64,000 nt of DNA from Glaciimonas sp. (GTDB lineage: Bacteria > Pseudomonadota > Gammaproteobacteria > Burkholderiales > Burkholderiaceae_D). The notes under the pieces are model-generated. The model was not told the DNA's origin. It saw only the letters and a list, made by a program, of their open reading frames with translations, and made no database searches. A program made the translations under genes and the position numbers. The DNA is taken from assembly GCA_012927585.1 (NCBI GenBank), contig JABBOY010000003.1, positions 186,001 to 250,000 of the forward strand. Direction: 5' to 3'. Shown piece after piece: positions 43,341 to 52,969 of the stretch (positions are counted from its first letter, which is position 1; each line of letters opens with the position of its first letter).

Positions 43341-44750
43341 TCAGACACGGCCGTAATCATCCTGGAAGCGCACAATATCGTCTTCCCCCAGATAGTCGCC
43401 GCTTTGTACCTCGATCATTACCAGATCCAGCAGGCCGGGATTTTCCAGCCGGTGCTTGTGCCCTGCCGGAATATAGGTCGATTCATTGGTGTTGACCAGC
43501 AGTTCACGCTCGCCATTGACTACCTTGGCTATGCCGCTGACCACGATCCAGTGTTCGCTGCGATGATGGTGCATTTGCAGCGACAGCGAAGCGCCGGGCT
43601 TGACTTCGATGCGCTTGATCTTGAAGCCATTGCCTTCTTCCAGCACGACGTAGGCGCCCCACGGACGGTCTACTTTTTTATGCAGCTTGTAGCTGTCGTG
43701 CTGCTTTTCCTTGAGCTGGCTGACGATTTTCTTGACATCCTGAACCCGAGAACGATCCACCACCAGCAAGGCGTCCGGGGTATCGATGATGATCAGGTCT
43801 TGCACGCCGACCGCGCTGACGATGCGATCATTGCTTTGTATGTAGCAGTTATTGGTGTCGTACAGCACGGTTTCGCCGACGGTGCGGTTGCCGTTCTCAT
43901 CGGGAACCGACAATTCGCTGACCGCATCCCACGAGCCTATGTCGCTCCAGCCGATATCGCAGGCCACCACCGCGACTTTTTTGGAGCGCTCCATAAGGGC
44001 GTAATCAATCGATATGTCCGGCGCCTGCGCGAAAGAATCGGCATCGAGCGTAATTTTGCCATTTTTCAGGCTATCTAACGTGTTGAGCGCCATGCAAGGA
44101 TCGATCGCGCGCATCACTTCGGGCGCACACGCCTCCAGTTCGGCCAGCACCGCGCTGACCTTGAAACAAAATATGCCCGCATTCCACAGATAATTGCCCG
44201 AAGCCAGGTACTGCCTGGCTTTCTCCAAGGTTGGCTTTTCAACGAAGCGGCTGACCTTGTGGCCGTCGGCTTGTATGTAACCGTATGCAGTATCGGGATG
44301 ATTCGGGGTAATGCCGAAAGTAACTAATTGGCCATCCTGCGCCAAATGCACGGCAGCTTCGACGGCGACGCCAAAAGCCACTGGATCGGAAATCAGATGA
44401 TCGGCTGAAAGCACTAGCATCAAGCTGTCAGGGCCTGCAGTTTGGGCCAGATAAGTGGCCGCAGCAGCGATGGCGGGAGCCGTGTTGCGGCCAACAGGCT
44501 CCAGCAAAAAGGAGGTATGGAGCGAACTATGGAGCTTGCTGTATTGTTCTTCAGTCTTGTAAAACAGGCCGCTGTTGGTGACGGTCAGTATCTGTTCGAC
44601 ATCGGGCAAGGCCGCAGCACGTAAAAATGTTTTTTGCAGCAAGCTTTCACCGTCGGCTAACGTCATGAAAGGCTTAGGGTGAAGCTCACGGGAAACAGGC
44701 CACAAACGCGACCCGGCGCCGCCTGACAGGATTACAGGGAAAAGTTTCAT
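43341..44750 (-). CDS. manC: Mannose-1-phosphate guanylyltransferase / mannose-6-phosphate isomerase
   Basis: A 469-residue bifunctional enzyme of the AlgA/WbpW/CpsB type. The N-terminal nucleotidyltransferase has LSGGAGSRLWPVSRELHPKP and FVEKPTLEKA; the C-terminal type II isomerase cupin has PWGAYVVLEEGNGFKIKRIE and LQMHHHRSEHWIVVSGIAKV. It makes GDP-mannose for Gmd. First gene of the polysaccharide cluster; the phosphomannomutase needed for the pathway is not in the window. Confidence 0.95.
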   Translation of the reverse strand: MKLFPVILSGGAGSRLWPVSRELHPKPFMTLADGESLLQKTFLRAAALPDVEQILTVTNSGLFYKTEEQYSKLHSSLHTSFLLEPVGRNTAPAIAAAATYLAQTAGPDSLMLVLSADHLISDPVAFGVAVEAAVHLAQDGQLVTFGITPNHPDTAYGYIQADGHKVSRFVEKPTLEKARQYLASGNYLWNAGIFCFKVSAVLAELEACAPEVMRAIDPCMALNTLDSLKNGKITLDADSFAQAPDISIDYALMERSKKVAVVACDIGWSDIGSWDAVSELSVPDENGNRTVGETVLYDTNNCYIQSNDRIVSAVGVQDLIIIDTPDALLVVDRSRVQDVKKIVSQLKEKQHDSYKLHKKVDRPWGAYVVLEEGNGFKIKRIEVKPGASLSLQMHHHRSEHWIVVSGIAKVVNGERELLVNTNESTYIPAGHKHRLENPGLLDLVMIEVQSGDYLGEDDIVRFQDDYGRV

Positions 44751-45112
44751 TCGTTTAGAGGTAAAACATTCTTAAGATAAATAGGGGCAAGCAAAATTAG
44801 CAACAGCTTATATATCGATATATCGGTCAGAGGCATTCCAATGCCTGCGTAGCATGGGCTGCCAATTTGACAAGCCGAAGGTTGGTTCCCGATCATTCGG
44901 TATCCAGCCGAATGCTGCACAACACGAATATTCAGGCGCGTTACTGGCGCAAATCATGTGTTGCTTAGGGAATATCGGGAAACCACTCCAGACAGCGATT
45001 ATGCCAGAGAGTAAGGATCAGTCAAAGCCAAGTGCTTTGACAAGCTTGCTTAGCGCAGGTTCTCTCGATTTGCATTTGTGCGTTGCAGCACGGCTTGCGA
45101 TGACTGCGCCAG
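44751..45112. other. Gene-free region upstream of the polysaccharide cluster
   Basis: 362 bp without a supported gene. It should hold the promoter of the manC operon. A perfect palindrome TATATCGATATA lies near 44810-44822, about 60 bp upstream of manC. The rest shows nothing clear. Confidence 0.5.
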
Positions 45113-46276
45113 TTACGACGTTCCAGTCGCGTCGAACAGCGCCAGCAGCAGCTTTTTGACCGGCGCCGGCAGCGGTGCGTCGGCCAGTTGGCTCTGTGCA
45201 TACCAGACGTGGCTGCTCTGCCCCACCGCCGGCAGACGGCGCGCCAGCCTGACACGATACGGCGTGACCTGCAGCTTGAAGTGGGTAAAGCCGTGGGAAA
45301 ACGACGGCAATGGCTGGCAAGATGCGATGCTGCCGAACGGCGCGACGATGCGGGCCACCGATTGCGCAAACTGCGCCGGGTCCGGCATTTGCGCCAGATT
45401 CAGCGCGATTTGCCCATCCACTTCGGGCAACGATAGCAGGCCGCCCCAGATTCCGCTGTCCGGGCGCAGTTGCAGCAGCACTTGGGCTGCGTCGGTAATG
45501 ATCAGCATCGCGGTCTGTTTATGCGGCACTGCCGGCTTCGGTTTGCGCATCGGCAACAAGGCTACCCGATCGCTGGCATGCGCCACGCAGCGCGATATCA
45601 GAGGGCATCTGTCGCAGGCCGGTTTGCTGCGCGTGCATAACGTCGCCCCTAAGTCCATCAAGCCCTGAGTGTAAGCCTCGATCCCGCCATGCGGCAGCAA
45701 GGCTTGTGCGCGCAGCCAGAGTGCGTCTTGCACCGGCTTGGCGCTGGGATAGCCTTCGATCCCGAACACGCGTATCAGTACGCGCTTGACGTTGGCGTCC
45801 AGGATGGCGGCCCGCGCGCCTTGCGAGAATGCGACAATGGCAGCGGCGGTAGAGCGGCCGATGCCGGGCAATTCGGCTAGTAGCTCCGGGGTAGCGGGGA
45901 AAACCCCGCCGTATTGCTCCACCACGCGCTGCGCGCAGCGGTGCAAATTGCGCGCGCGCGAATAATAGCCGAGGCCGCTCCAGTGCGACATCACCGCTTC
46001 GGAAGGCGCTGCAGCAAGGGAAAACAAATCTGGAAAACGTGCCAGGAAGCGGCTGTAATACGGAATCACTGCAGCGACCTGGGTCTGCTGCAACATGATT
46101 TCCGAGAGCCAGATGCGATACGCGTCACGCGTGTTCTGCCACGGCAGCAGATGACGGCCGTGTTCTTGTTGCCATGCGATGACGCAGGCGGAAAAGCTCG
46201 GATCGATGCAATTAGCGATTTGCCATTTATCGGAACTGGCGCCGGCATCGGCGCCAGTCTTCGGGTATTTGCCCAA
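45113..46276 (-). CDS. mutY: Adenine DNA glycosylase
   Basis: A 387-residue base-excision enzyme that removes adenine mispaired with 8-oxoguanine. The helix-hairpin-helix is LPGIGRSTAAAIVAF, followed by the catalytic aspartate in AILDANVKRVLIR; the catalytic glutamate is residue 59 (WLSEIMLQQTQVAAV). The [4Fe-4S] ligands are in CTRSKPACDRCPLISRC (C-x6-C-x2-C-x5-C). A C-terminal NUDIX-like domain (from about 260) recognises oxoG. The gene begins right after the dynamin-like gene's stop. The first ~25 residues are non-conserved and a later start is possible. Confidence 0.95.
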   Translation of the reverse strand: MGKYPKTGADAGASSDKWQIANCIDPSFSACVIAWQQEHGRHLLPWQNTRDAYRIWLSEIMLQQTQVAAVIPYYSRFLARFPDLFSLAAAPSEAVMSHWSGLGYYSRARNLHRCAQRVVEQYGGVFPATPELLAELPGIGRSTAAAIVAFSQGARAAILDANVKRVLIRVFGIEGYPSAKPVQDALWLRAQALLPHGGIEAYTQGLMDLGATLCTRSKPACDRCPLISRCVAHASDRVALLPMRKPKPAVPHKQTAMLIITDAAQVLLQLRPDSGIWGGLLSLPEVDGQIALNLAQMPDPAQFAQSVARIVAPFGSIASCQPLPSFSHGFTHFKLQVTPYRVRLARRLPAVGQSSHVWYAQSQLADAPLPAPVKKLLLALFDATGTS

Positions 46277-48214
46277 CTATGCGGCCTCTAGCAACGGTAC
46301 GCTGTCGGTAGCCAAGGCTGCCACCAGTGCGCGTTGCAATTGCAGCATGGTGTCTTTATGGGACTGCAAGTCAATCTGGAGTAGCTCGACGGCCCGGACT
46401 TTTTCTTCCAGGCCATCGGTCGCCAGATGAATGCGCTGTATCGATTGCCGGCGCTGTTTCAACTGGCTCTTGTGCTCGCGGATCTGGGCTTCGAGCGGTG
46501 CCATGATGACTTTCAGCCAGGCTTCGACATCGCGGTTGGCCCGCAAAAAGCTGTGCTTGACGCGCGAGATGATCGAATCGAAAAATCTCTGCATCAGCAC
46601 CACCTGCGGCGTGGTCATGATGGCGGCAGCGCCAAACTGCTTTTGATAGGCGGTCTCGATCAGATCGATTTCGTTACAATATTTTTGTAGCGAAAACTGC
46701 ATCGGCATCGATACCGCCAGCCCGTGTTCAGTCGAGAATTTGCGGTACATGACCGTCATCATTTCGGTAATTTCCTCGGTCTTTTGCCCGGATAGCGCCA
46801 GATGGTATTTGGCCCGGTCGAAAAACGCGCGCACAGCCTGGCGCAAACCGAGGGAGAAATTACTCTGCTGCATCGCGTCGCGCGCGCTCAGGATGTCTTC
46901 CTTGAGGATTTCCATGCCGAGGCTGGAAAACACTTCCATCGACAGGCGCGCAAAAACCGCACGCGTACCCTGCAATTTCAGCAAGCTTTCATCGAATTCC
47001 TTTTTTTCGACGTCAATGCGCTGCATCATGTGTTCGATGACCCTGCGATTCTTGCCGCGCAGGTTTTTCAGTTCCATCAGTTGCTCCATGACATTGCGTA
47101 TGCGCGTCGACAACACCGTCAGATGCTCCGCAGTCATCGACTCGATGTCAGCCGCCAACTGGGCCCGGATAATGTCTTTTTTAGCCGGAATCAACGCATT
47201 CGCCAACGCATCTTCCAGCGCCGGCAAGCGGCTTTTTGCCAGCAATTGCGGGTCGTGATTGATCTTGCCAACCAGCCCTTTTTGCGCCGACACCGGAAAA
47301 ACCTGCTTATTCGGCAATGCCAGCATGTGCATAACCGTCTCGATCTGCCGCTCGATTTGTCGCTCCACCTCTTCGGGGCTGCGCAATTCATCCCACATGC
47401 TATCGATTTTGTTGAGCACCACCATGCGCCCGGGGCCGGAACCAATATGGTTGCGCCAAACCTCGATGTCGCTCTTGGTAACGCCGGTATCGGCAGCTAA
47501 CACAAACAACACCGCGTGGGCGTTCGGGATCAGGTTCAGCGTCAGTTCAGGCTCGGTGCCGATCGCATTCAAGCCCGGCGTATCGATGATGATCAAGCCC
47601 TGCTTCAGCAGCGGATGCGGGAAATTCACGATCGCGTGCCGCCATCGGGAAATTTCGACCAGGCCCTGGGCATTGACCGTCATGCAGTCATCTGGATTAG
47701 CGGCGTCGAACAAGCCATACCGGGTCGCTTCCTCGACCGACACAAGCTTGGTCAGGCTGACTTGCTTGAAGGCTTCCAGCATCCCGTCTGAAGACGAAAT
47801 ATCCAGCGGCAGCACGGTCCAGACCTGGCTTTGCGCCTTGAAATCGCTGGTTGACAGAATTTCGGCCCGGGTTTCTATCGGCAACAGACGGATCGACGGC
47901 GGAAAGGTTTCATCGTACAGCAGCTCAGTCGGGCACATGGTGGTGCGGCCGGCTGCGGACGGTATGATACGTTGGCCATAATCGGCAAAGAAAATCGCAT
48001 TGATCAGCTCCGACTTGCCGCGCGAAAATTCGGCCACGAAGGCGATCGACAGCTTGTCGTCGGCCAGTTTGCTCAACAACCGGGCGATGCGTTGCTCGTT
48101 TGCGGTATCCGACAATTGGGACTGCCCGGCCCAAGTGCGGTAACGCCGCAACGCCGTCGCCACACCGGTGCGCCACTCGCTGTAAGCTTCGAATTTTCTT
48201 ATCAGATCGCTCAT
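46277..48214 (-). CDS. Dynamin-family GTPase
   Basis: A 645-residue dynamin-like protein. GTPase motifs: P-loop AEFSRGKSELINAIFF (GKS at 66-68), switch/G3 IIDTPGLNAIGTEPELT, and G4 VLNKIDSMWDEL. The C-terminal ~300 residues are helical (stalk-like) with charged heptads such as QKQFGAAAIM and REHKSQLKQRRQSIQRIHLA. Bacterial relatives act on membranes, for example in membrane repair or fusion; the role here is unknown. It lies between mutM (48 bp upstream) and mutY (adjacent). Confidence 0.87.
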   Translation of the reverse strand: MSDLIRKFEAYSEWRTGVATALRRYRTWAGQSQLSDTANEQRIARLLSKLADDKLSIAFVAEFSRGKSELINAIFFADYGQRIIPSAAGRTTMCPTELLYDETFPPSIRLLPIETRAEILSTSDFKAQSQVWTVLPLDISSSDGMLEAFKQVSLTKLVSVEEATRYGLFDAANPDDCMTVNAQGLVEISRWRHAIVNFPHPLLKQGLIIIDTPGLNAIGTEPELTLNLIPNAHAVLFVLAADTGVTKSDIEVWRNHIGSGPGRMVVLNKIDSMWDELRSPEEVERQIERQIETVMHMLALPNKQVFPVSAQKGLVGKINHDPQLLAKSRLPALEDALANALIPAKKDIIRAQLAADIESMTAEHLTVLSTRIRNVMEQLMELKNLRGKNRRVIEHMMQRIDVEKKEFDESLLKLQGTRAVFARLSMEVFSSLGMEILKEDILSARDAMQQSNFSLGLRQAVRAFFDRAKYHLALSGQKTEEITEMMTVMYRKFSTEHGLAVSMPMQFSLQKYCNEIDLIETAYQKQFGAAAIMTTPQVVLMQRFFDSIISRVKHSFLRANRDVEAWLKVIMAPLEAQIREHKSQLKQRRQSIQRIHLATDGLEEKVRAVELLQIDLQSHKDTMLQLQRALVAALATDSVPLLEAA

Positions 48215-48262
48215 GTTGCTCCAAACAAAACAATTGTATTGCGCTCAATCTAGCACTCGCGC

Positions 48263-49084
48263 TCACTTTTGACAATTTACACAGTAAAACGTCGAGCGCT
48301 GCCCCTGCTTGATCTGCCGGATCGCGGCACCGCAGACCCGGCAAGCCACACCGCGACGATCATAAACGCAATACGACTGCTGAAAATAACCGCTTTGCCC
48401 GTCGGCACCGATAAAATCGCGCAAAGTGCTGCCGCCCTGGGTGATTGCGGCGGCCAATATGGCGCAGATCGCCTCTGCCAGTTTCTCGTAGCGGGCCAGG
48501 CCGATGCGGTGGGCCGGCGTTTTCGGATTGATGCCGGCTCGAAACAGACTTTCGGAAGCGTAGATATTGCCCACTCCCACCACGATGTCGCCGGCCAGCA
48601 ACACTTGCTTGATCGCCGCGCGCCGCAAGCGAGTCTGCCTGTACAGCAACTGGCCTGAAAAGTCGGAGCCAAAGGGTTCCACTCCCAAGCCGCGCAATAA
48701 TAAGTGCTGTTCAACCGCGCCATCCTGGGCCGGGTGCCACAATACCGCGCCAAAGCGGCGCGGATCGGTCAGGCGCAGCAACCTGCTGCCGACCTGCAGG
48801 TCGAAATGGTCGTGTTTTTGCGGCGCACTGTCCAAGGGCAGAATGCGCAAATGGCCGGACATGCCCAAGTGGATGATCAGCGTGCCATGTGCGAAGCCGA
48901 TCAACAGGTACTTGCCGCGACGCCCGGTCAGGCCAATGGCGCGACCGCGCAGAAGAGCGGGCAGATCGGCGGGAAAAGGCCAGCGCAAGCCGGCGCGGCG
49001 CAACACCACCCCAGTCACGATGCGCCCCTCCAGATAAGGCGCAACACCGCGCCGGGTGACTTCAACTTCAGGCAGTTCTGGCAT
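48263..49084 (-). CDS. mutM: Formamidopyrimidine-DNA glycosylase
   Basis: A 273-residue Fpg enzyme that excises 8-oxoguanine and formamidopyrimidines. The mature N-terminus [12 protein letters not shown] provides the catalytic proline and glutamate; the C-terminal zinc finger is [20 protein letters not shown] then CVNC. I start at the ATG at 49084 since the proline must directly follow the initiator methionine; upstream in-frame codons are not coding. It diverges from the TPR lipoprotein gene. Confidence 0.96.
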   Translation of the reverse strand: MPELPEVEVTRRGVAPYLEGRIVTGVVLRRAGLRWPFPADLPALLRGRAIGLTGRRGKYLLIGFAHGTLIIHLGMSGHLRILPLDSAPQKHDHFDLQVGSRLLRLTDPRRFGAVLWHPAQDGAVEQHLLLRGLGVEPFGSDFSGQLLYRQTRLRRAAIKQVLLAGDIVVGVGNIYASESLFRAGINPKTPAHRIGLARYEKLAEAICAILAAAITQGGSTLRDFIGADGQSGYFQQSYCVYDRRGVACRVCGAAIRQIKQGQRSTFYCVNCQK

Positions 49085-49208
49085 GATGATCTCAATTCGA
49101 ATAAACACGCACAATACACAGGTTACGGCGACAATGCGCAACCCACCGGGAGGCGGTTGAGCGTAAAATCGTCGCTCGCACTCCAGTCCCATTGCCAGGA
49201 TTAATCAC

Positions 49209-51059
49209 TTGAAAAACACTATCGCCATTGCAAGCCTAGCGCTCATGCTGTCCGCATGCGCGACTGTGCAGCCTGAAGCCACCACCCTGCCGGAGCAGGC
49301 CGCAGCTAAAGTTGAGGCTAAAGCTAAAGCTGAACCTGCTGCCGAACCGACCGCCGACAGCTTGCTGCTTGACCAGCCGGGCATGGGCGAATCCGGTGCC
49401 GAGCCGGGCCAGGCAAACAATCAAGACGCGCTACCGGCGACCGTGCTGACGAATGAAATTCTGTTCAAGCTGATGGCTGCCGAAATTGCCTTCCAACGCG
49501 GCCAGTGGCAAGCTGCCTACATTACCGCGCTGGGGGTAGCCCAGGAAACGCGCGATCCGCGCATCGCCCGACGCGCGACGGAATTTGCGATGAGCATGAG
49601 CCAACCGGCCGAAGCCCTGTCGGCGATCCGGCTGTGGCGCGAACTAGCGCCGCACTCGGAAGAAGCGACCCAGTATTACCTCGGGTTGGTAATCCTGTCC
49701 GACCAACCGGCGCAAGCCCAGCCTCTGCTCGCAGAACGACTCGAGGCAGCCAGCCCGCAAGAGCGCGGCGCACTGATCGTCCAGATCCAGCGCCTGCTGC
49801 TGCGCGCCAAAAACAAGGCAACTGCGTTCGACATGCTGGAGCAATTGTTGGCGCCTTACGCCAGCTTGCCGCAGACGCCGCTGGCACTGGCGCAAGGTGC
49901 GTTTGCCAATGACGACCGGCAACGCGCGTTCAAGGAGGCCAGTAGCGCGCTCAAGGCCGAACCGGACTCTGAACTGGCAGCGCTGACGCTGGCACAGATG
50001 AGCGCCGACCAGAACGCCTCGGTTGCAGTGCTCACGCAGTTCCTGGATAGCCACCCGCAAGCGCGCGAAGTCCGCATGGCGTATGCGCGCATCCTGGTCG
50101 AGCAAAAGCAGTTCGAGCCGGCGCGCGCACAATTTGAAACCCTGCTCAAGGCGCAACCGCAGGACTTGGAAGCAACTTACGCACTGGGCATTCTGGGGGT
50201 ACAGGCCCAAGATCTGGGTAGCGCCGAAAAATACCTCAGTAGCTACATTGCAGCGCTGGAAAACAGGCCGCACGAACAGCGCGATCCGACCCAGGCGCTG
50301 TTGATCCTGGCCCAGATAGCCGAAGACCGCAATGACAGCACCGGCGCGCTACGCTGGCTGGAAAAAATCGCGCCGGGCGAACTGCAGAACCCAGCCTACT
50401 TCAGCGCATTGCTGAAACGGGCGCAACTGATCGCCAAACAAGGCGACTTGCCGGCGGCGCAAAATCTGCTGAAAGATTACGCCAGCGAGAACGCCCAGCA
50501 GCAGGCACAGATCATCCTGGCACAAGCACTGATCCTGCGCGAAGCAGGCCTGGATCACGCTGCATACTCGGCTCTGGAGGCCGGCCTGAAGCGTTTTCCA
50601 GACAATACCGAACTGCTGTACGACACCGCGATGGCAGCTGAAAAACAGCAGCAATACAAGCAAATGGAAACCGCGCTGCGCCGCATCATCAAGCTCGAAC
50701 CCCAAAAACAGCACGCCTACAATGCGCTCGGCTACTCGCTGGCAGAGCGCAATCTGCGTCTGCCGGAAGCCCGCAAGCTGATCGCCCGGGCACTGGAACT
50801 GGCGCCGGAAGATCCATTCATCTTGGACAGCATGGGCTGGGTCGAATTCCGGCTAGGCAATTTCAAGCAAGCCGAAGCCCTGTTGCGCCGCTCCTACGCG
50901 TTGCGGCCGGACGTTGAAATCGGCACCCATCTGGGCGAAGTGCTATGGGTAAGCGGCAAAAAAGACGAAGCGCAGCAATTGTGGCGCACTGCACTTGCCA
51001 AGGAGCCGGATAATGCGACACTGAAAAGCACCCTGACCAGGCTCAAGGCAACGCTTTAG
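49209..51059 (+). CDS. TPR-repeat outer-membrane lipoprotein upstream of lolB
   Basis: A 616-residue tetratricopeptide lipoprotein. It uses a TTG start (CCAGGA about nine bases upstream) so that the signal peptide KNTIAIASLALMLSACATVQ begins at once; the lipobox LSAC gives acylated Cys17. About ten TPR-like repeats follow, ending ILDSMGWVEFRLGNFKQAEA and LLRRSYALRPDVEIGTHLGE. This gene regularly precedes lolB in betaproteobacteria; its role, perhaps in envelope assembly, is unknown. An Ala/Lys-rich low-complexity run (about 30-45) precedes the first repeat. Confidence 0.85.
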   Translation: MKNTIAIASLALMLSACATVQPEATTLPEQAAAKVEAKAKAEPAAEPTADSLLLDQPGMGESGAEPGQANNQDALPATVLTNEILFKLMAAEIAFQRGQWQAAYITALGVAQETRDPRIARRATEFAMSMSQPAEALSAIRLWRELAPHSEEATQYYLGLVILSDQPAQAQPLLAERLEAASPQERGALIVQIQRLLLRAKNKATAFDMLEQLLAPYASLPQTPLALAQGAFANDDRQRAFKEASSALKAEPDSELAALTLAQMSADQNASVAVLTQFLDSHPQAREVRMAYARILVEQKQFEPARAQFETLLKAQPQDLEATYALGILGVQAQDLGSAEKYLSSYIAALENRPHEQRDPTQALLILAQIAEDRNDSTGALRWLEKIAPGELQNPAYFSALLKRAQLIAKQGDLPAAQNLLKDYASENAQQQAQIILAQALILREAGLDHAAYSALEAGLKRFPDNTELLYDTAMAAEKQQQYKQMETALRRIIKLEPQKQHAYNALGYSLAERNLRLPEARKLIARALELAPEDPFILDSMGWVEFRLGNFKQAEALLRRSYALRPDVEIGTHLGEVLWVSGKKDEAQQLWRTALAKEPDNATLKSTLTRLKATL

Positions 51060-51112
51060 AACATATTTCGCAGCCGAAACATACTGCATTCGGTATTTAT
51101 TCAAAGCACCCT

Positions 51113-51152
51113 GAAATTATGCGGAAAATACACTATTTATTGCCATACTCCA
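51113..51152 (+). repeat. Dispersed ATGCGG...ATACTC element, copy C
   Basis: AAATTATGCGGAAAATACAC, then TTTATTGCCATACTCC, ending 14 bp before the lolB start codon, so it is probably in the lolB leader. Confidence 0.5.
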
Positions 51153-51166
51153 ATTAATATCCATCT

Positions 51167-51808
51167 ATGCTGAAAAAATCCAGAAGCGCGGCGCGGCATA
51201 CTGCGCTGGCCGGCGTACTGGCACTGCTACTGGCCGGCTGCGCCAGTGCGCCCAGTTTGCCGGGCAACTCCTTCGACACCGCCGACTCTGCCGCGCAGAA
51301 CTATCACGCCGCCATTGAGCTCGCCGGCAGGCTCTCGGTACGCTACCAGCGCAATGGGCAAGACGAAGCCCTGCATGGCAGTTTCGCGTGGTCGCAAAGC
51401 GCCACGCGCACCTTCATTACGCTGAGCTCGCCGCTCGGGCAAACCCTCGCAACCATAGAATTGACAGCGCAAGGCGCCACCCTGATCCAGCCCGGCCAAG
51501 CCCCACGCAGCGCCGTCGACGCCGATGCGCTGGTCGCTGACGCGCTCGGCTGGCCGCTGCCGGTGGCCAGCCTGGGCAACTGGCTACAAGGCTATACGCT
51601 CGATGCGCAGGGTCGACAGATCGCCGCTGCAGGCAATCAGGGCACTATCCGCACGCCGGACGACTGGCAGATCGATTATCCGGCCTGGCAGGAAAGCGAT
51701 AGCGGACCGGCCCACCCAAAACGCATCGACCTTGCGCGCCACACGGCCCAAGCCGGCGAGATCGCGATTCGCATCGTCATCGATAGCTGGCAGCCGCTAC
51801 GACGATGA
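51167..51808 (+). CDS. lolB: Outer-membrane lipoprotein receptor LolB
   Basis: A 213-residue lipoprotein that accepts lipoproteins from LolA and inserts them into the outer membrane. Signal peptide with lipobox LAGC (acylated Cys25), then the LolB fold: IELAGRLSVRYQRNGQDEAL, FAWSQSATRTFITLSSPLGQ and WLQGYTLDAQG. The end overlaps ispE by 4 bp (ATGA), the conserved lolB-ispE coupling of betaproteobacteria. Confidence 0.93.
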   Translation: MLKKSRSAARHTALAGVLALLLAGCASAPSLPGNSFDTADSAAQNYHAAIELAGRLSVRYQRNGQDEALHGSFAWSQSATRTFITLSSPLGQTLATIELTAQGATLIQPGQAPRSAVDADALVADALGWPLPVASLGNWLQGYTLDAQGRQIAAAGNQGTIRTPDDWQIDYPAWQESDSGPAHPKRIDLARHTAQAGEIAIRIVIDSWQPLRR

Positions 51809-52707
51809 CGATAGCGACAATAGCCACGACAATCACCGCGCGCACGCTGAAGAACTGCCCGGCCCCAGCCAAGCTGAACCTGTTTTTGCACATTACCGGA
51901 CGCCGCCCGGACGGCTACCATTTGCTGCAAACGGTATTCCAGTTACTGGACTTTGGCGACACGCTCCACTTTGCACTGCGCGACGACGAGCGCATTGAGC
52001 GCAGCAACGCCTTGCCCGGCGTGCCACAGGATTCCGATCTAACCGTGCGCGCAGCCCGCCTGCTGCAAGCTGCCGGCAGCGCAAAACTGGGAAAGCCGCT
52101 GGCAGGGGCCGACATTGCACTGGAAAAACGCTTGCCAATGGGCGGCGGCCTGGGCGGCGGCTCGTCTGACGCCGCCACCACCATGATGGCGCTAAACCAT
52201 CTTTGGCACACCGGCTTCAGCCCGGCTGAATTGATGACACTGGGCTTGCAACTCGGCGCCGACGTGCCTTTTTTCCTGTTCGGGCAAAATGCCTTTGCCG
52301 AAGGAGTGGGTGAAATTTTGAGCCCGATCGAAACTCCCGCTTGCTGGTATGTCGTCATCGAACCCGGCGTATCCATTTCCACCGCAGCAATATTTAACGC
52401 AAAAGATTTGACAAGGGATACAAATCTGGTCAAAATATCGAACTTTTCAAAGGCTCCAAAAAACTTTGGAAAAAACGATCTGCAAGCGGTAGCGACCAGG
52501 TTGTTTCCTGAAGTTTCGAATGCCATACAGTGGTTAAAAAAATTCGGAGATGCTAGAATGACCGGCTCTGGTTCATGTGTTTTCTGTTCAGTAGAGCAAG
52601 AACACGATGCTGGCGAAGTACTGAAAATCGTACCGCCGCACTGGAGAGCATGGAAAGTTAAGGCAATCGGGCAACATCCTCTGGTGAATTTTCTCAGAGA
52701 GCAGTAA
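51805..52707 (+). CDS. ispE: 4-diphosphocytidyl-2-C-methyl-D-erythritol kinase
   Basis: A 300-residue GHMP kinase of the MEP isoprenoid pathway. Motif 1 CPAPAKLNLFLHITGRRPDG, motif 2 KRLPMGGGLGGGSSDAATTM (ATP loop) and motif 3 ARMTGSGSCVFCSVEQEHDA are intact. The first ~18 residues are Thr/Ala-rich and unlike the family; start set by the ATGA overlap with lolB. The segment from about 195 to 250 is more AT-rich than the rest of the gene. Confidence 0.94.
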   Translation: MTIATIATTITARTLKNCPAPAKLNLFLHITGRRPDGYHLLQTVFQLLDFGDTLHFALRDDERIERSNALPGVPQDSDLTVRAARLLQAAGSAKLGKPLAGADIALEKRLPMGGGLGGGSSDAATTMMALNHLWHTGFSPAELMTLGLQLGADVPFFLFGQNAFAEGVGEILSPIETPACWYVVIEPGVSISTAAIFNAKDLTRDTNLVKISNFSKAPKNFGKNDLQAVATRLFPEVSNAIQWLKKFGDARMTGSGSCVFCSVEQEHDAGEVLKIVPPHWRAWKVKAIGQHPLVNFLREQ

Positions 52708-52775
52708 GGAATTGGTTTGACGTTGAATATGCTGGTACATTTTTCACATGCGAGACGGCAGACGATTGATCGTGT

Positions 52776-52852
52776 AGGGGAGTCGCCAAGTTGGTTAAGG
52801 CACTGGATTTTGATTCCAGCATTCGAAGGTTCGAGTCCTTCCTTCCCTGCCA
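52776..52852 (+). tRNA. tRNA-Gln (anticodon TTG)
   Basis: 77 nt with encoded CCA. Acceptor AGGGGAG pairs with CTTCCCT (one G-T), anticodon stem CTGGA/TCCAG encloses TTTTGAT with anticodon TTG at 52810-52812, and the T-arm has TTCGAGT. It reads CAA. It lies between ispE and prs as in related genomes. Confidence 0.96.
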
Positions 52853-52891
52853 ATAAGTCACATAAAGCAAAAACGCATACACATATAGTAT

Positions 52892-52938
52892 AAAAGCCGC
52901 CGACGTAAGACTAATCCAGTCCTGCGTCGGTGGCTTTT
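52892..52938. terminator. Long hairpin between tRNA-Gln and prs
   Basis: AAAAGCCGCCGACG pairs with CGTCGGTGGCTTTT, allowing one G-T pair, ending in TTTT. A likely terminator of the ispE-tRNA transcript, though the T-run is short. Confidence 0.65.
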
Positions 52939-52969
52939 ACTCCATTTAACGACTGCAATCAGGCATCTC

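Noticed and set aside
44810-44822. TATATCGATATA palindrome as a defined operator
   Set aside because: It is a perfect but AT-only simple palindrome near the manC promoter region; no regulator consensus is matched, so it is only mentioned in the intergenic entry.
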